A DNA stretch of 64,000 bases. It comes from Flavobacteriales bacterium (lineage in GTDB: Bacteria > Bacteroidota > Bacteroidia > Flavobacteriales_F > PHOS-HE28). Numbering within the stretch: the first letter of the stretch is position 1; each line of letters starts with the position of its first letter. Below are positions 17,047 to 26,881 of the stretch, piece by piece. The stretch lies in contig JADJKO010000002.1 in the NCBI GenBank assembly GCA_016705955.1, positions 62,001-126,000 of the forward strand, in the 5' to 3' direction. Below the pieces are notes generated by a model. It was not told the DNA's origin and did not search any database. It worked only from the letters and a program-made list of their open reading frames with translations. A program made the position numbers and the translations under genes.

Positions 17047-20000
17047 CTATCGGCGGAGGTCCACATAGGACTGGAGCACGCGCTCGCCTTTGTTGATGGT
17101 GAGGATCACGAAGTAGGTCCCGTTCGGGAGTGGGTCCCCTTGGGTGTTCTCGCCGCGCCAGTCGTTGGTGTAGTTGAGCCGATCGTAGACCACGTTGCCC
17201 CAGCGGTTCATCACCGTGAGGATGTTGCTCGGATAAGCGTCCAGGCCGTGTACCACGAAGGCATCGTTGTAGCCGTCGCCGTTGGGTGTGTAACCCGTGG
17301 GCATATCGAGGTCATCGGGTTCCGTCAGGGTGAAGGTCCGCGTGATCGCGCACCCGTTGGAATCGGTGATCGTGACGGTGTACGATCCTGCGCTGAGACT
17401 TGAGATGTTCGCGCTGGTGCCACCGTTCGACCACTGGTATTGGAAGGATCCCGATCCACCGAAGGGCGATACGCTGATGCTTCCATCACTACCGCTGTGC
17501 GTGCTGATGTTGTGCCCACTTGCGTACATGCTGATCAATGAGTCGACTTCGATCGCCGGACTCTCGCCCACGGTCCACTGACCATTCCAGGTGCAGCCGT
17601 TGGCATCCGTGACAAGGACATTGTATGCGCCAGCGTTGATACCGTTCAGATCCTCCGTGGTCGCCGCATTGTTCCATTCGAATGAATACGGTGCGGCCCC
17701 GGTCATCACCTCCACATCGATCGCACCTTCACCACTGCCATTGCAAAGCACATGGGTAACCACTCCCTGTGCCACCAGTCCGGGCGTAGCGATCACATCG
17801 CCGTCCGCAGTAGTGGTGCAGCCATTCATATCGGTGATGATCACGCTGTACGTCCCGCTCGCCAAGGCGCTGAGGTCCTCGCTCGTGCTGCCGTTGCTCC
17901 AAGAGAAGGAGTAGGGTACGCTTCCCCCGTTCACGGAAAGATCCGCGGTCCCTGCGATATTGCCGCAATCAGCATTCGTGGTGTTCACGGAGGCCTGGAG
18001 TTCCAGCGGTGCGATCAATGTGATGCATGATTGCGCTGAACAACCGTTCGCATCCACTGTGGATAGGCAGTAGGTGCCTTCTGCGAGATCGCTGATGGAT
18101 GCCGCATTGCCCATCGCGCCATTCGGTCCGGACCACGCGAGATCCAATGCTCCAGCGCCGCCGGAAATATTCGATGTGATGCTGCCATCGGATGCGGAAG
18201 CACAGGAGATGTTGGTTCCGGAGGGGAAGGCGAAGGCCGTGAGTTGAGCGGCGATCGCTGGTGGGACGGTTACGATGGCGTCCTGGATCGCGGTGCAGCC
18301 GTTGACGTCCGTGATCGTTGCCGTGTAGGTGCCCGCCGCAAGACCATTGATCAATGGCTCGTTCGAAGCGAAGCCGCTGGGTCCGGACCATTGGATGCTA
18401 TTCCCGCCGCTCCCGCCGAGCACGGTCAATTCAAGTGCGCCATCATTGGTGCCCGGACAACTCGTGCCGTATCCATTGTAGTCCGTGATCTGGATCTGAC
18501 CCGTCAACGCGGAATCCGGTTGTGTCAGCACGACCGTAGTGGAGAACGCACACTGGTTCGCGTCGATCACCACGAGTTCGTAGTCATAGGTGCCTGCGGG
18601 CAATCCGGTGATGTCCTCGGTATTGAACGCAAGGCTGTCCGGACCGCGCCAGTCGAATGTGTATGGACCGCTTCCACCGGAAATGGTCGCATCGATCCAA
18701 CCATCGCTCGCTCCGAAGCAACTGATGTTGGTTCCGCTCGGATGGATGCTGATGTCCAGCGTAGCATCGATGCCGGAGGAGGGTTCGGTGAGCGTGATGA
18801 GCGTATCGAGCATGCAGCCGCTTTGATCGGTGATCGTGACCACATATTCACCGGCGGCGAGTGAATTGTTCGAGAGGCTGTTGGAACTGAATCCATCCGG
18901 TCCGTTGATCACCACTGAGAACGGTGTAGTACCGCCAACCGGTGTCAGCTCGAGCACGCCGCTGTTATCGCCTTGGCATTGCAGGTTGTACAGGCCGAAG
19001 AACGAAACGTAGGACCCGCTGTTGATCGGCGCGGGACCGGGAACCTCCGATGCGAAGGTGCCAACACATCCCAACGCATCGGTCACGGTGAGCGTGTAGG
19101 AACCGGTAGGAAGTCCGGCGATGTCCTCTGTGGAAGAGGTGTATCCGCCCGGACCGCTCCAAGTGATCGCGTAGGGTGCAGCACCACCGTCAAGGGTGAG
19201 GTCGATCGCGCCGTTCACATCGTTGGCACACCCGTTCGGTGTTGCGTCGAATGATGCGTTGATCGGATCCGGTGATGTGAGCGTGAACGTATGGATCTCC
19301 GTGCAAACGTTCGCGTCGGTGACGGTCACGGAATAGTCTCCTGCACCGAGACCGCTGACGCTGGCGGATGTGCTCGAGAAACCATCCGGCCCGCTCCAGT
19401 TGATCGCGTACTGCGGTGTGCCTCCTTGGATGTTCACGGACGCACTGCCGTCATTTCCATTGCAGCTCACCGGGTAACCGCCAAGATCCGCGATGTCCAC
19501 GGTGATCTGGATGACCTCTGGTCCGGTCAGCGTGATCGATGCCGAGCCGACACAACCGTTCGCATCGGTACCGACCACCGCGTAGTCGCCGCTGATGAGT
19601 CCCGTGATCGCTGGGTTTGTGCTGGTGTAGGCATTCGGCCCCGACCACTCGAAGCTGAAGCCGGGAGTACCGCCCGTGGCCGCAGCGCTGGCCGTGCCGA
19701 TGCTCGTTCCAGCGCACGGCAGGTTGTAGTTGCCGTTGAAGGTCGTAGTGGAGATGACGATGTCGATCGGGTCCGGTTGGATCAACTCAACACTTGCCGA
19801 TGCGCTGCAATTGTTCAGGTCCGTAACGGTGATCGTGTAGCTCCCGGCGACGAGGTCGGTGATCGTGTCATTGGTCGACGCCCAACCGTTCGGTCCGGCC
19901 CAATCAATGGTGTACGGTGTTGATCCACCCGAAATGAATGGTTCGATCACGCCATCACTCGCACCGTTGCACGAGACGTTGGTGCCACCGGATTGTCCCG

Positions 20001-23000
20001 AAGCGGTCAGTTGGAGATCGATGGGTGCTGGTGCAGTGAGCGTATAGCTTGCACTCAGCACGCAACCGTTCGCATCCGTGATGTTCACCGTGTACGGACC
20101 AGCGCCGATACCGATCAAGTCCTCGTCCGTGCTACCGTTGCTCCAGTTGGTGTTGTACGGACCGGTTCCTCCGCTGATGGCAAGGTCGATGCTTCCATCA
20201 CTCGCGAGTGTGCACGAAACGTTGTTGCCGTTCACGGAGGAGAGTTGAGCCGAGAGGTCGATCGCGGTCGGTGCGACGAGGGTGGTGTTGGACGTGGAGA
20301 TACAGCCGTTCGCATCGGTGATGGTGGCCTGGTACGTTCCGGCAGCCAAGGCGGTGATATCCTCCATTGAGGAATTGAAACCGAGCCCATCCGTCCAAGC
20401 AATGGAATACGGTGTTGCTCCACCGGTGATCGAAAGGTCAATAGCCCCATCGGTCTGGCCGGCGCAGGAGATGTTCACCCCGCCGTAAGCAAGCGCCTGC
20501 ATTGAACTGCCGAGCGGCGTTGGTTCGGAAAGAAGGGCATCACCACTTGCGATGCAGCCGTTGGCATCGGTCACGTTCAATGTGTACGATCCCGGGGCGA
20601 GTGAAGTAGGATCCTCATCCGTGGAACTGAAACCATTCGGTCCGCTCCAAAGAGTTGAATAGGGTGCGGTTCCACCGGTGATGGTTGCTGCGATCGCACC
20701 ATCCGAAGCTCCTGTGCAGGTTACGCCGAAACCGCTGAATAAGGTCGGGTTGATCGCCGTGCTCAACACATCCGGACCGGTGAGCGTTAGTGAATGTGTC
20801 GCGGTGCAACCATTCAGGTCGGTCACCACGGCGGTGTATTGGCCAGCGATAAGTCCGGCGGGATCCTCATCCACGCTGGAGAACGACGCAGGTCCTGTCC
20901 ATGAAACCGAATATCCGCCACTACCACCATTGATGGATAGGTCGATCGAACCATCACTGGCGCTCGGACAACTGGTTCCCCAGCCGCCATTGTACAAGCT
21001 CGTAGTGCTGGACAATACCATGGAGCCGGGTTGGTCCACCACATGATCGCTGGCGATCGTGCAACCATTGCCATCGGTCACGATCACATGGTAAGTGCCA
21101 GCAGGTATCGCGGTCGGATCCTCCACGTTCGACGTGTATCCGTTCGGACCGGTCCACGCATAGGCGAGTGCTCCCGTTCCACCGGATGCGGTGAGATCGA
21201 TCGCTCCGGTCGGACTTCCATCGCAAAGCGCTGGTGTGATCATGGAACTCGCGATCAATTGTGGTGGATCCACCATGTATATGGTGGTGTCGAATGTGCA
21301 ACCCAGAAGATCGTAGGCGTGCAGGGTGTAACTGTCCGGATCCACGCCGTTAAGGTCCTCCACGCTGGTCATGTTGTTGGCGGCATCGTACCAGCGGTGC
21401 GTGTACGGTGCCATGCCACCGCTCATCGTCAGGTTGATGCTGCCGTTCGAAGCACCGAAGCAGGTGATCGGAGTGACCACTAGATCGACGATCAATGGCG
21501 AGGTCGCACCAATGATCTCCACCGGGAAGAACTTGCTCTCCAAGCAACCGTTGTTATCACTGACCTGTGCTTGGTAGTTGCCGGGGACCAATCCGGTCGC
21601 TGTGGGGCCGGACTGTGGTGGTGTCGTGTTCCACGTGATCGTGAATGAACCGCTGCCCCCGCTCACGTCGATCGTGGCCATGCCATCAGCGTCACCGAAG
21701 CACGTGACGTGCTGCACGTTCTCGAAGATGGCCGAGATGGGATCCTGAGGCGCATTGATCGTAACGCTGCGGTCAGTGGTGCATCCATTCGCATCGGTGA
21801 TCGTGCAGCTCCAGGTGCCTGCTGTGAGGCCGGTCGCTTGCGCGGATGTTTGGACCGGGGACGTGTCCCAACTGAAGGTGTAAGGCGCGGTTCCCCCGGA
21901 GGCGCTCACCGTGGCGCTGCCGCTCGATCCATTGTAGCAGGGCGGATCCGTTTGGCTGATGAGGCTGCTGCCCAAGGCGGAGGCCGGACCGGAAATGGTC
22001 GCATCAGCACTCGCTGTGCAGCCGTACCCATCGGTGACGGTCACGGTGTAGTTCCCTGCACCGAGGTTGGAAGCCGTGGCCGTGTTCTGCGATGGCGAAG
22101 AGTTCCACGAATAGGCATACGGTGGCATGCCGCCGGTGATGGACGCGATCGCCGATCCCGTGAGACCTCCGTAACAGAGTACGCCTTGCACATTCCCGAT
22201 CGCGGGTTGCAACGCAGTGGATTGGTTCAGGGAGAAGCTTCCCGTGGCGCTGCATCCATTCGCATCCGATACGGAGACGTTGTAGGAACCAGCGCTCAAG
22301 CCGGTGATATCCTCTGCGAAGGATGTGAACCCGTTCGGGCCTGTCCACTGCGTGGTGAACGGTCCCGCTCCACCGGTGATGGTAAGATCCAATGTGCCGG
22401 TGCTTCCTCCGAAGCAGGCGATGTTCTGCCCGAAGGGAAGGACCGAGGGCATGAGCGAAAGCTGGAGCGCTGCCGGACTGCCGATGTCGTACGACGCAGT
22501 ACGCGAACAACCGTAAGCATCCGTGGCGATCACCGTGTAGTTGCCGGACGGAACATTCACCAGGTCCTCGGTGCTTGCGGAGAAGCCATTCGGACCCGTC
22601 CACGCGTAGGTGTAAGGTCCGAAACCACCGGACAGGGTGATGTTCGCCGCCCCATTCGAATTTCCTGTGCAAAGTGGCTTGGTGATCACGCTGGTGATCG
22701 TCGGGTTGCTCACACGCACTTGGCGGTTGATCGTCCGTGAGCAACTTCCCTCGGTGATCACCACACTGTAGATCGTGGTGGTGGCCGGCGTTGCGATCGG
22801 GTTCGGACAATCGGTACAACTAAGACCAGTGGCCGGGCTCCAAGCGTAGCTCGCGCCGCCGGTGGTGTTGAATTGCACCGATCCGCCTTGACAGATGGTG
22901 GTGTTGCCGGGCGATACGTCCGCGATCAGCGTGTCCACGATGTTGAACTGGAGTGAATCGAGGATCGCTCCTGTGCAGTACGGGTTACCCAGGATCACAC

Positions 23001-24069
23001 GGATGTACTCCGTGGGTTCCGCAGCACCATCGGCGATCGGGTTCACGGGTTGTTCCGCGAAGGCCTCGCCAGCAGGGATGGTGATCGTTTTGACAACGGT
23101 CGGATCCACGTCGCCGATGGCGGCGTAGTCCGTTCCGTTCGTGGCCGTTCCTTGGAGATAGTATTCAACGGTGAGCGGTGTGGGCAATACCGGCTCACGC
23201 GTGAACCGGATGAATCCCGAATTGCAGCCCTCCACCATATCTCCCCCTCCACTTGCCGTTCTGCTGGACAAACTGAGGTGCGGGCTGTGGATCCGCTCTA
23301 CGAAGACCCAGCTATCGAACTTCCGATCGCTCGCATCCGCCACGATCAGCTTCAAGTGATACGGCTGGCAGGGTTCCACATTGGTTCGCGCCACGAGGTT
23401 CTGCGTGTAGCCGTCCATCTGCAACTGCTGGCCACCGGCGTTGTACTGATAGTGGTTGCTGTTCTGGCCGCTGTTCACGTTGTTGATCGCCACGGCCGTG
23501 TTGGTGCCGGGGATCAGCGCGATGTTGTGATCGCTGCCGATACCGGGATCACCGGAGATCCCCGGACCACTGATGAAGAAGCCGAACACATCGTTGTACT
23601 GCGATCCGACCCATTCGTTGTATTCCTCACTTCCGAACACGAACTGGAAACTCAGGCTATCACCGCTGGGGATCACATCGAACTCGAACCGGCACGCGTC
23701 GTAGGTCGTGCGGCCTGTGACGGTGTTCAACAAGGAGCTACCGCTCGTTCCTTGTTGGAAGGTCTTGTTCTCCACACTGTTCGGGCCGATGGCCTCTGCG
23801 ATGCGACCGGAGGAGAGCAGCACCCCGCTCTCGAGACCGAGCAAAGTGCCTGTGTAGCTGAATTCGCCATAGCCCTCGCTGTGGCAATTGATCGTCGGGT
23901 TGCTGATGCGAACACCCGGCCCGCTGATCGCTTCAGCAAGTTGCTGTAGATCCGTTTGGGCGTTCACCGTGAGTTGCGCTTCCACGCGCGTGGTGGAAAG
24001 CACAAGGCCGGTGCAAAGGCCGGCGAGGAGAAAGGCGTGTATGTGGCCGCGTGTCATCATCGGCCTCAT
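17047..24069 (-). CDS. Giant SprB-repeat adhesin with choice-of-anchor L and type B T9SS domain
   Basis: This 2,340-residue surface protein has a signal peptide (about 1-32), a choice-of-anchor L domain (about 35-265, with FVFGSEEYNEWV), a Calx-beta-like segment (about 280-375), and then 22 SprB-type repeats of about 80-90 residues. Each repeat ends in a motif like YTVTVTDANGC. The last 90 or so residues are the gliding-motility-associated C-terminal domain (GYTPNGDGYNDAF, then NRWGNVVYD), a type B T9SS signal. SprB-like adhesins move along the cell surface or bind polymers. The ATG at 24069 overlaps the upstream stop codon (ATGA), which decides the start. Confidence 0.93.
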   Translation of the reverse strand: MRPMMTRGHIHAFLLAGLCTGLVLSTTRVEAQLTVNAQTDLQQLAEAISGPGVRISNPTINCHSEGYGEFSYTGTLLGLESGVLLSSGRIAEAIGPNSVENKTFQQGTSGSSLLNTVTGRTTYDACRFEFDVIPSGDSLSFQFVFGSEEYNEWVGSQYNDVFGFFISGPGISGDPGIGSDHNIALIPGTNTAVAINNVNSGQNSNHYQYNAGGQQLQMDGYTQNLVARTNVEPCQPYHLKLIVADASDRKFDSWVFVERIHSPHLSLSSRTASGGGDMVEGCNSGFIRFTREPVLPTPLTVEYYLQGTATNGTDYAAIGDVDPTVVKTITIPAGEAFAEQPVNPIADGAAEPTEYIRVILGNPYCTGAILDSLQFNIVDTLIADVSPGNTTICQGGSVQFNTTGGASYAWSPATGLSCTDCPNPIATPATTTIYSVVITEGSCSRTINRQVRVSNPTITSVITKPLCTGNSNGAANITLSGGFGPYTYAWTGPNGFSASTEDLVNVPSGNYTVIATDAYGCSRTASYDIGSPAALQLSLMPSVLPFGQNIACFGGSTGTLDLTITGGAGPFTTQWTGPNGFTSFAEDITGLSAGSYNVSVSDANGCSATGSFSLNQSTALQPAIGNVQGVLCYGGLTGSAIASITGGMPPYAYSWNSSPSQNTATASNLGAGNYTVTVTDGYGCTASADATISGPASALGSSLISQTDPPCYNGSSGSATVSASGGTAPYTFSWDTSPVQTSAQATGLTAGTWSCTITDANGCTTDRSVTINAPQDPISAIFENVQHVTCFGDADGMATIDVSGGSGSFTITWNTTPPQSGPTATGLVPGNYQAQVSDNNGCLESKFFPVEIIGATSPLIVDLVVTPITCFGASNGSINLTMSGGMAPYTHRWYDAANNMTSVEDLNGVDPDSYTLHAYDLLGCTFDTTIYMVDPPQLIASSMITPALCDGSPTGAIDLTASGGTGALAYAWTGPNGYTSNVEDPTAIPAGTYHVIVTDGNGCTIASDHVVDQPGSMVLSSTTSLYNGGWGTSCPSASDGSIDLSINGGSGGYSVSWTGPASFSSVDEDPAGLIAGQYTAVVTDLNGCTATHSLTLTGPDVLSTAINPTLFSGFGVTCTGASDGAIAATITGGTAPYSTLWSGPNGFSSTDEDPTSLAPGSYTLNVTDANGCIASGDALLSEPTPLGSSMQALAYGGVNISCAGQTDGAIDLSITGGATPYSIAWTDGLGFNSSMEDITALAAGTYQATITDANGCISTSNTTLVAPTAIDLSAQLSSVNGNNVSCTLASDGSIDLAISGGTGPYNTNWSNGSTDEDLIGIGAGPYTVNITDANGCVLSASYTLTAPAPIDLQLTASGQSGGTNVSCNGASDGVIEPFISGGSTPYTIDWAGPNGWASTNDTITDLVAGSYTITVTDLNNCSASASVELIQPDPIDIVISTTTFNGNYNLPCAGTSIGTASAAATGGTPGFSFEWSGPNAYTSTNPAITGLISGDYAVVGTDANGCVGSASITLTGPEVIQITVDIADLGGYPVSCNGNDGSASVNIQGGTPQYAINWSGPDGFSSTSASVSGLGAGDYSVTVTDANVCTEIHTFTLTSPDPINASFDATPNGCANDVNGAIDLTLDGGAAPYAITWSGPGGYTSSTEDIAGLPTGSYTLTVTDALGCVGTFASEVPGPAPINSGSYVSFFGLYNLQCQGDNSGVLELTPVGGTTPFSVVINGPDGFSSNSLSNNSLAAGEYVVTITDQSGCMLDTLITLTEPSSGIDATLDISIHPSGTNISCFGASDGWIDATISGGSGPYTFDWRGPDSLAFNTEDITGLPAGTYDYELVVIDANQCAFSTTVVLTQPDSALTGQIQITDYNGYGTSCPGTNDGALELTVLGGSGGNSIQWSGPSGFASNEPLINGLAAGTYTATITDVNGCTAIQDAIVTVPPAIAAQLTAFAFPSGTNISCASASDGSITSNISGGAGALDLAWSGPNGAMGNAASISDLAEGTYCLSTVDANGCSAQSCITLIAPLELQASVNTTNADCGNIAGTADLSVNGGSVPYSFSWSNGSTSEDLSALASGTYSVIITDMNGCTTTADGDVIATPGLVAQGVVTHVLCNGSGEGAIDVEVMTGAAPYSFEWNNAATTEDLNGINAGAYNVLVTDANGCTWNGQWTVGESPAIEVDSLISMYASGHNISTHSGSDGSISVSPFGGSGSFQYQWSNGGTSANISSLSAGSYTVTITDSNGCAITRTFTLTEPDDLDMPTGYTPNGDGYNDAFVVHGLDAYPSNILTVMNRWGNVVYDRLNYTNDWRGENTQGDPLPNGTYFVILTINKGERVLQSYVDLRR

Positions 24070-24434
24070 CGGTTCCGCATTTCGGCGCAGGCCTGTTCGG
24101 CCCATGCCAGGTCGTGATCCACGATCTCGACGCGTTTCCCGGACATGCGCGCGTTCATCAAGGGCATCGCGCGTTGCTTGGTCTCTTGGATCGATGTGGT
24201 ATTGCGATCCTCGATCACAATGATCCCTGCGGGAACGCAGGCGAAGACGATCCTCAGGTCATGGTGTGCATCACATTCGCGTTGCAGCGCATCGCGGTCA
24301 TCGGAGGTAAGTCCTTCTACTTGGATCGCGAATTGGTGGGGTTGCGCTTGCCGATCCTGCGCGCATAGACTCCCGATGGAGCAGAGCAGAAGGAGTGATA
24401 GTGCGGATCGCGTCAAGAGCATACACGTCGTCAT
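24066..24434 (-). CDS. Small exported protein leading the adhesin operon
   Basis: This 122-residue protein has a clear signal peptide (LLTRSALSLLLLCSIGSLCA, residues 6-25) and a mature part of about 95 residues. The mature part is an alpha/beta sequence (FAIQVEGLTSDDRDALQREC, then LRIVFACVPAGIIVIED) that could fold like a small ferredoxin-type domain. The family is not recognised. It is translationally coupled to the giant adhesin (4-bp overlap), so it probably acts with it, for example as a periplasmic helper. The ATG at 24434 puts the signal peptide at the N-terminus. Confidence 0.7.
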   Translation of the reverse strand: MTTCMLLTRSALSLLLLCSIGSLCAQDRQAQPHQFAIQVEGLTSDDRDALQRECDAHHDLRIVFACVPAGIIVIEDRNTTSIQETKQRAMPLMNARMSGKRVEIVDHDLAWAEQACAEMRNR

Positions 24435-24589
24435 GGCCCGTTCGTTCTCACGGAAGTACACGGGTGAGTGGCCCGGGTATTCCAATTCGGGTCGTTTATA
24501 CCCTGAGCGTGTACGAAAGGTTGCCGGACCCGTGCTCAGGCCCAAGGGGGAGGGATCGTTCGGATCCCGTCACCGGAAAGAAAGAGGAC

Positions 24590-25327
24590 TCAAGTAGTAC
24601 GCTGGCGGTGGATCTCGTGCAGCGCGATGCCTGCGGCCACGCTCACGTTCAAGGAGCCGATGGCACCCGCCATGGGGATCTTCGCCAGATCATCCGCCAT
24701 CCGGAGCACGGCGTCGGAGATGCCCACGTCCTCGGCGCCCATCACCAGGATCAATGGCCCCTTCATGTCCGTGGTGGTGAGGGTGCCGTTCCCCTTTTCG
24801 GTACAGGCCACGATGCGCAGTCCGTGTTCGCGTCCGCGTTTCAGTCCATCGGTCAATCGCGTCACGCGACAGACCGGCTTGCGCAACAAAGCACCCGCGC
24901 TGGTCTTCACCGCATCACTGCCCAAACGGGCGGTGCCCTGCTTGGGGATCAGGATCGCATGCGCGCCGAAGCATTCCGCACTGCGGACGATCGCGCCCAT
25001 GTTCCGCACATCGGTCACGCCATCCAGCGCGACGATCAGCGGAGTTTCTCCACGCTCGTATGCCATCGTGATCACCTCATCCAGGTCCTGTTCGGCCACG
25101 CCGCTCAGGAACGCGATCACGCCTTGGTGTTCGGTCTTCGTGAGCCGATCCAATTTCTCCAACGGAACAGGTTGCCACGGGATACCACGCTCCATGGCCA
25201 AATTGCGGATCTCCTTGATCGGATCACCGCCCGCATCACGCCGGAAGAGGATCCGCTCCACGTTCTTCCCGGCGCGCAGGGCTTCGATCACCGGCCACGT
25301 CCCGCAGATCAGGTCTTTATCCGCCAT
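24590..25327 (-). CDS. rlmB: 23S rRNA (guanosine-2'-O-)-methyltransferase, RlmB/TrmH family
   Basis: This 245-residue SpoU-class methyltransferase most likely methylates G2251 of 23S rRNA. It has an N-terminal substrate-binding domain (ICGTWPVIEALRAG; RILFRRDA) and the knotted SpoU domain with DGVTDVRNMGAIVRSAECFG, GALLRKPVCRV, LILVMGAEDVGIS and the C-terminal IPMAGAIGSLNVSVAAGI. The ATG at 25327 is chosen because it precedes the family's first strand; an in-frame ATG at 25375 would add 16 basic residues. Other TrmH-family rRNA or tRNA targets remain possible. Confidence 0.88.
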   Translation of the reverse strand: MADKDLICGTWPVIEALRAGKNVERILFRRDAGGDPIKEIRNLAMERGIPWQPVPLEKLDRLTKTEHQGVIAFLSGVAEQDLDEVITMAYERGETPLIVALDGVTDVRNMGAIVRSAECFGAHAILIPKQGTARLGSDAVKTSAGALLRKPVCRVTRLTDGLKRGREHGLRIVACTEKGNGTLTTTDMKGPLILVMGAEDVGISDAVLRMADDLAKIPMAGAIGSLNVSVAAGIALHEIHRQRTT

Positions 25328-25411
25328 GCGGCGAAGGTCGCCACTTCGCTTCGCTCGTGGTGACCGGGTTGCCAATGAAATTGATCCAAATGCGTGAACT
25401 CAAGGGGCGGT

Positions 25412-25588
25412 CAGCAGGAGCAGGAGCTTGAAAGGCACAGGGGCAAGCGATCTTTCAGGAGGTGAGCGCGTGATCCTTTTCTCGAAGCCACTCATGACAC
25501 CTTCGTAGCCCGATCACTTGCTCCTGCCCCTGCCAACTGCCTACTGCCTACTGCTTACTGCCAACTGCCAACTGCCTACTGCCTACTA
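25412..25588. repeat. STRR-like inverted element between rlmB and the GWxTD gene
   Basis: The left arm holds CAGGAG/CAGGGG-type hexamers and CACAGGGGCAAG. The right arm holds CTTGCTCCTGCCCCTG followed by about eight imperfect heptamers (CTGCCTA, CTGCCAA). The array runs into the TAG stop codon of the GWxTD gene. It is similar in design to 61523-61647. Confidence 0.75.
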
Positions 25589-26881
25589 ATTCTGATAAAC
25601 CCTCCCGTTCCGCCAGCTCTCCACGTTCCGGTACCACGCGCCTTTCAGCACGGGGTCGCGCTGCAGGATCAGGTCGTTGTCCGTGAGGTCGCTGCGCCGC
25701 CGGATGAAGTTGAAGGTGAGGCTCATGATGTTGTTCTCCTCGCCGTAGGTCCACGTTTCGCCGTTCGCATTGCGGTAGATCGTCGTGGGCGTCCCGAAGA
25801 TGATGTGGACCAACCCGCGATCCGTGCGCCACCCTTCCATCGCTGCGTTGAAGTGGCGGTTGGCATTCTCCACCCTTCCGTAGAAGATCCGGATGGCTTC
25901 GCGTGCGCGTTCGCGATCACCCGTCGCGTCCAGCCAGAAACGCTCCACCGCCTTGCGCACGTTGTCCGACTTGGCGATGCGGTCATACTCCTGCGTGGAG
26001 GTGATGTAGCGCAACGGCTTCACCATATCGATCGCGCGATCCACATACGGGAAGCTCTGGTCGAGGATGATCACCGAACATCCGTTCGTGCTGTCCGCAT
26101 CCACAGGTGTGAACCGGAAAAGTCCGATGTGGTCCGTGGGTACGGTGAAGCGGCCGGTCGTATCCACTTGAACGGTGAAGCTGCTGTCCGCAACAGGATC
26201 CTTGCGCTCCAAGCGATCCCCGCTGAAGACCGGTGGTGGGAGGGAGGCATCCACCGGAAAGCGCGCGGCGCGCAGGGTTCTTCCCTTCCAACGGTCCGTG
26301 CGCATCGCCACGGGTCTGCCGGGATGGATCTGATCGGCGAAGAGCGGTAATCCGTTGGCCGGATCGATGGGCATGAAGTATTGCGACCCTGCGGCGGGAT
26401 CCGCTTCGAGCCGGAGCGTCACCTCACTTTCGTTGTCCCGGTTCATGTCCCGCGCCACGACCTTCAACAAAAAGGAACGCGATGGATCCCGCTGCAATTC
26501 CATGCGGCCGATGAGTTCCTCGTTCACGCCTTGTTGCGTGGCCACATCATTCACCATGGTGCTGGCACTATCCAACAGGTTGCGTGGATCCTTCTCCGCG
26601 AAGGTCCCGTACGCGATGCGGACTTGGGCCTTGTAGGGCGCGCCCCCGCCGTCACTTTTGTACAGCAGGTCCTCGGTGTGCAGCTTGAAGAAGATCACCG
26701 TGTGCTCCGCGTCCTCGTGGTACACGCGCGCTTCCAGGCGGAGGTTCGTGGGTCCCTTGCCGTAGAGGTAGGCGAGGTTGTCGCGCTGCACCGCGCTGCT
26801 GGAACTGCCACACGCGTGCAACAGCGCCGCGAGCACAAGTGCTGCCCCGAAGGTTCCGATGATGGATCCAGCCCGCATCAT
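25586..26881 (-). CDS. GWxTD domain lipoprotein
   Basis: This 431-residue exported lipoprotein has a signal peptide with lipobox LLHAC (C24). The C-terminal third carries the GWxTD family motif (EGWRTDRGLVHIIFGTP) and ends in SWRNGRVYQN. The domain is common in Bacteroidota, and its biochemical role is unknown to me. It overlaps rmuC upstream by 4 bp. The stop codon lies in the last unit of a short-repeat array, so the array forms the 3' untranslated region. Confidence 0.85.
   Translation of the reverse strand: MMRAGSIIGTFGAALVLAALLHACGSSSSAVQRDNLAYLYGKGPTNLRLEARVYHEDAEHTVIFFKLHTEDLLYKSDGGGAPYKAQVRIAYGTFAEKDPRNLLDSASTMVNDVATQQGVNEELIGRMELQRDPSRSFLLKVVARDMNRDNESEVTLRLEADPAAGSQYFMPIDPANGLPLFADQIHPGRPVAMRTDRWKGRTLRAARFPVDASLPPPVFSGDRLERKDPVADSSFTVQVDTTGRFTVPTDHIGLFRFTPVDADSTNGCSVIILDQSFPYVDRAIDMVKPLRYITSTQEYDRIAKSDNVRKAVERFWLDATGDRERAREAIRIFYGRVENANRHFNAAMEGWRTDRGLVHIIFGTPTTIYRNANGETWTYGEENNIMSLTFNFIRRRSDLTDNDLILQRDPVLKGAWYRNVESWRNGRVYQN

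Noticed and set aside
16171..17403. 410-codon plus-strand frame over the PorP/SprF gene and adhesin end
   Set aside because: It is antisense to two well-supported genes, rich in His/Val/Arg as expected from antisense of high-GC DNA, and has no recognisable domain.
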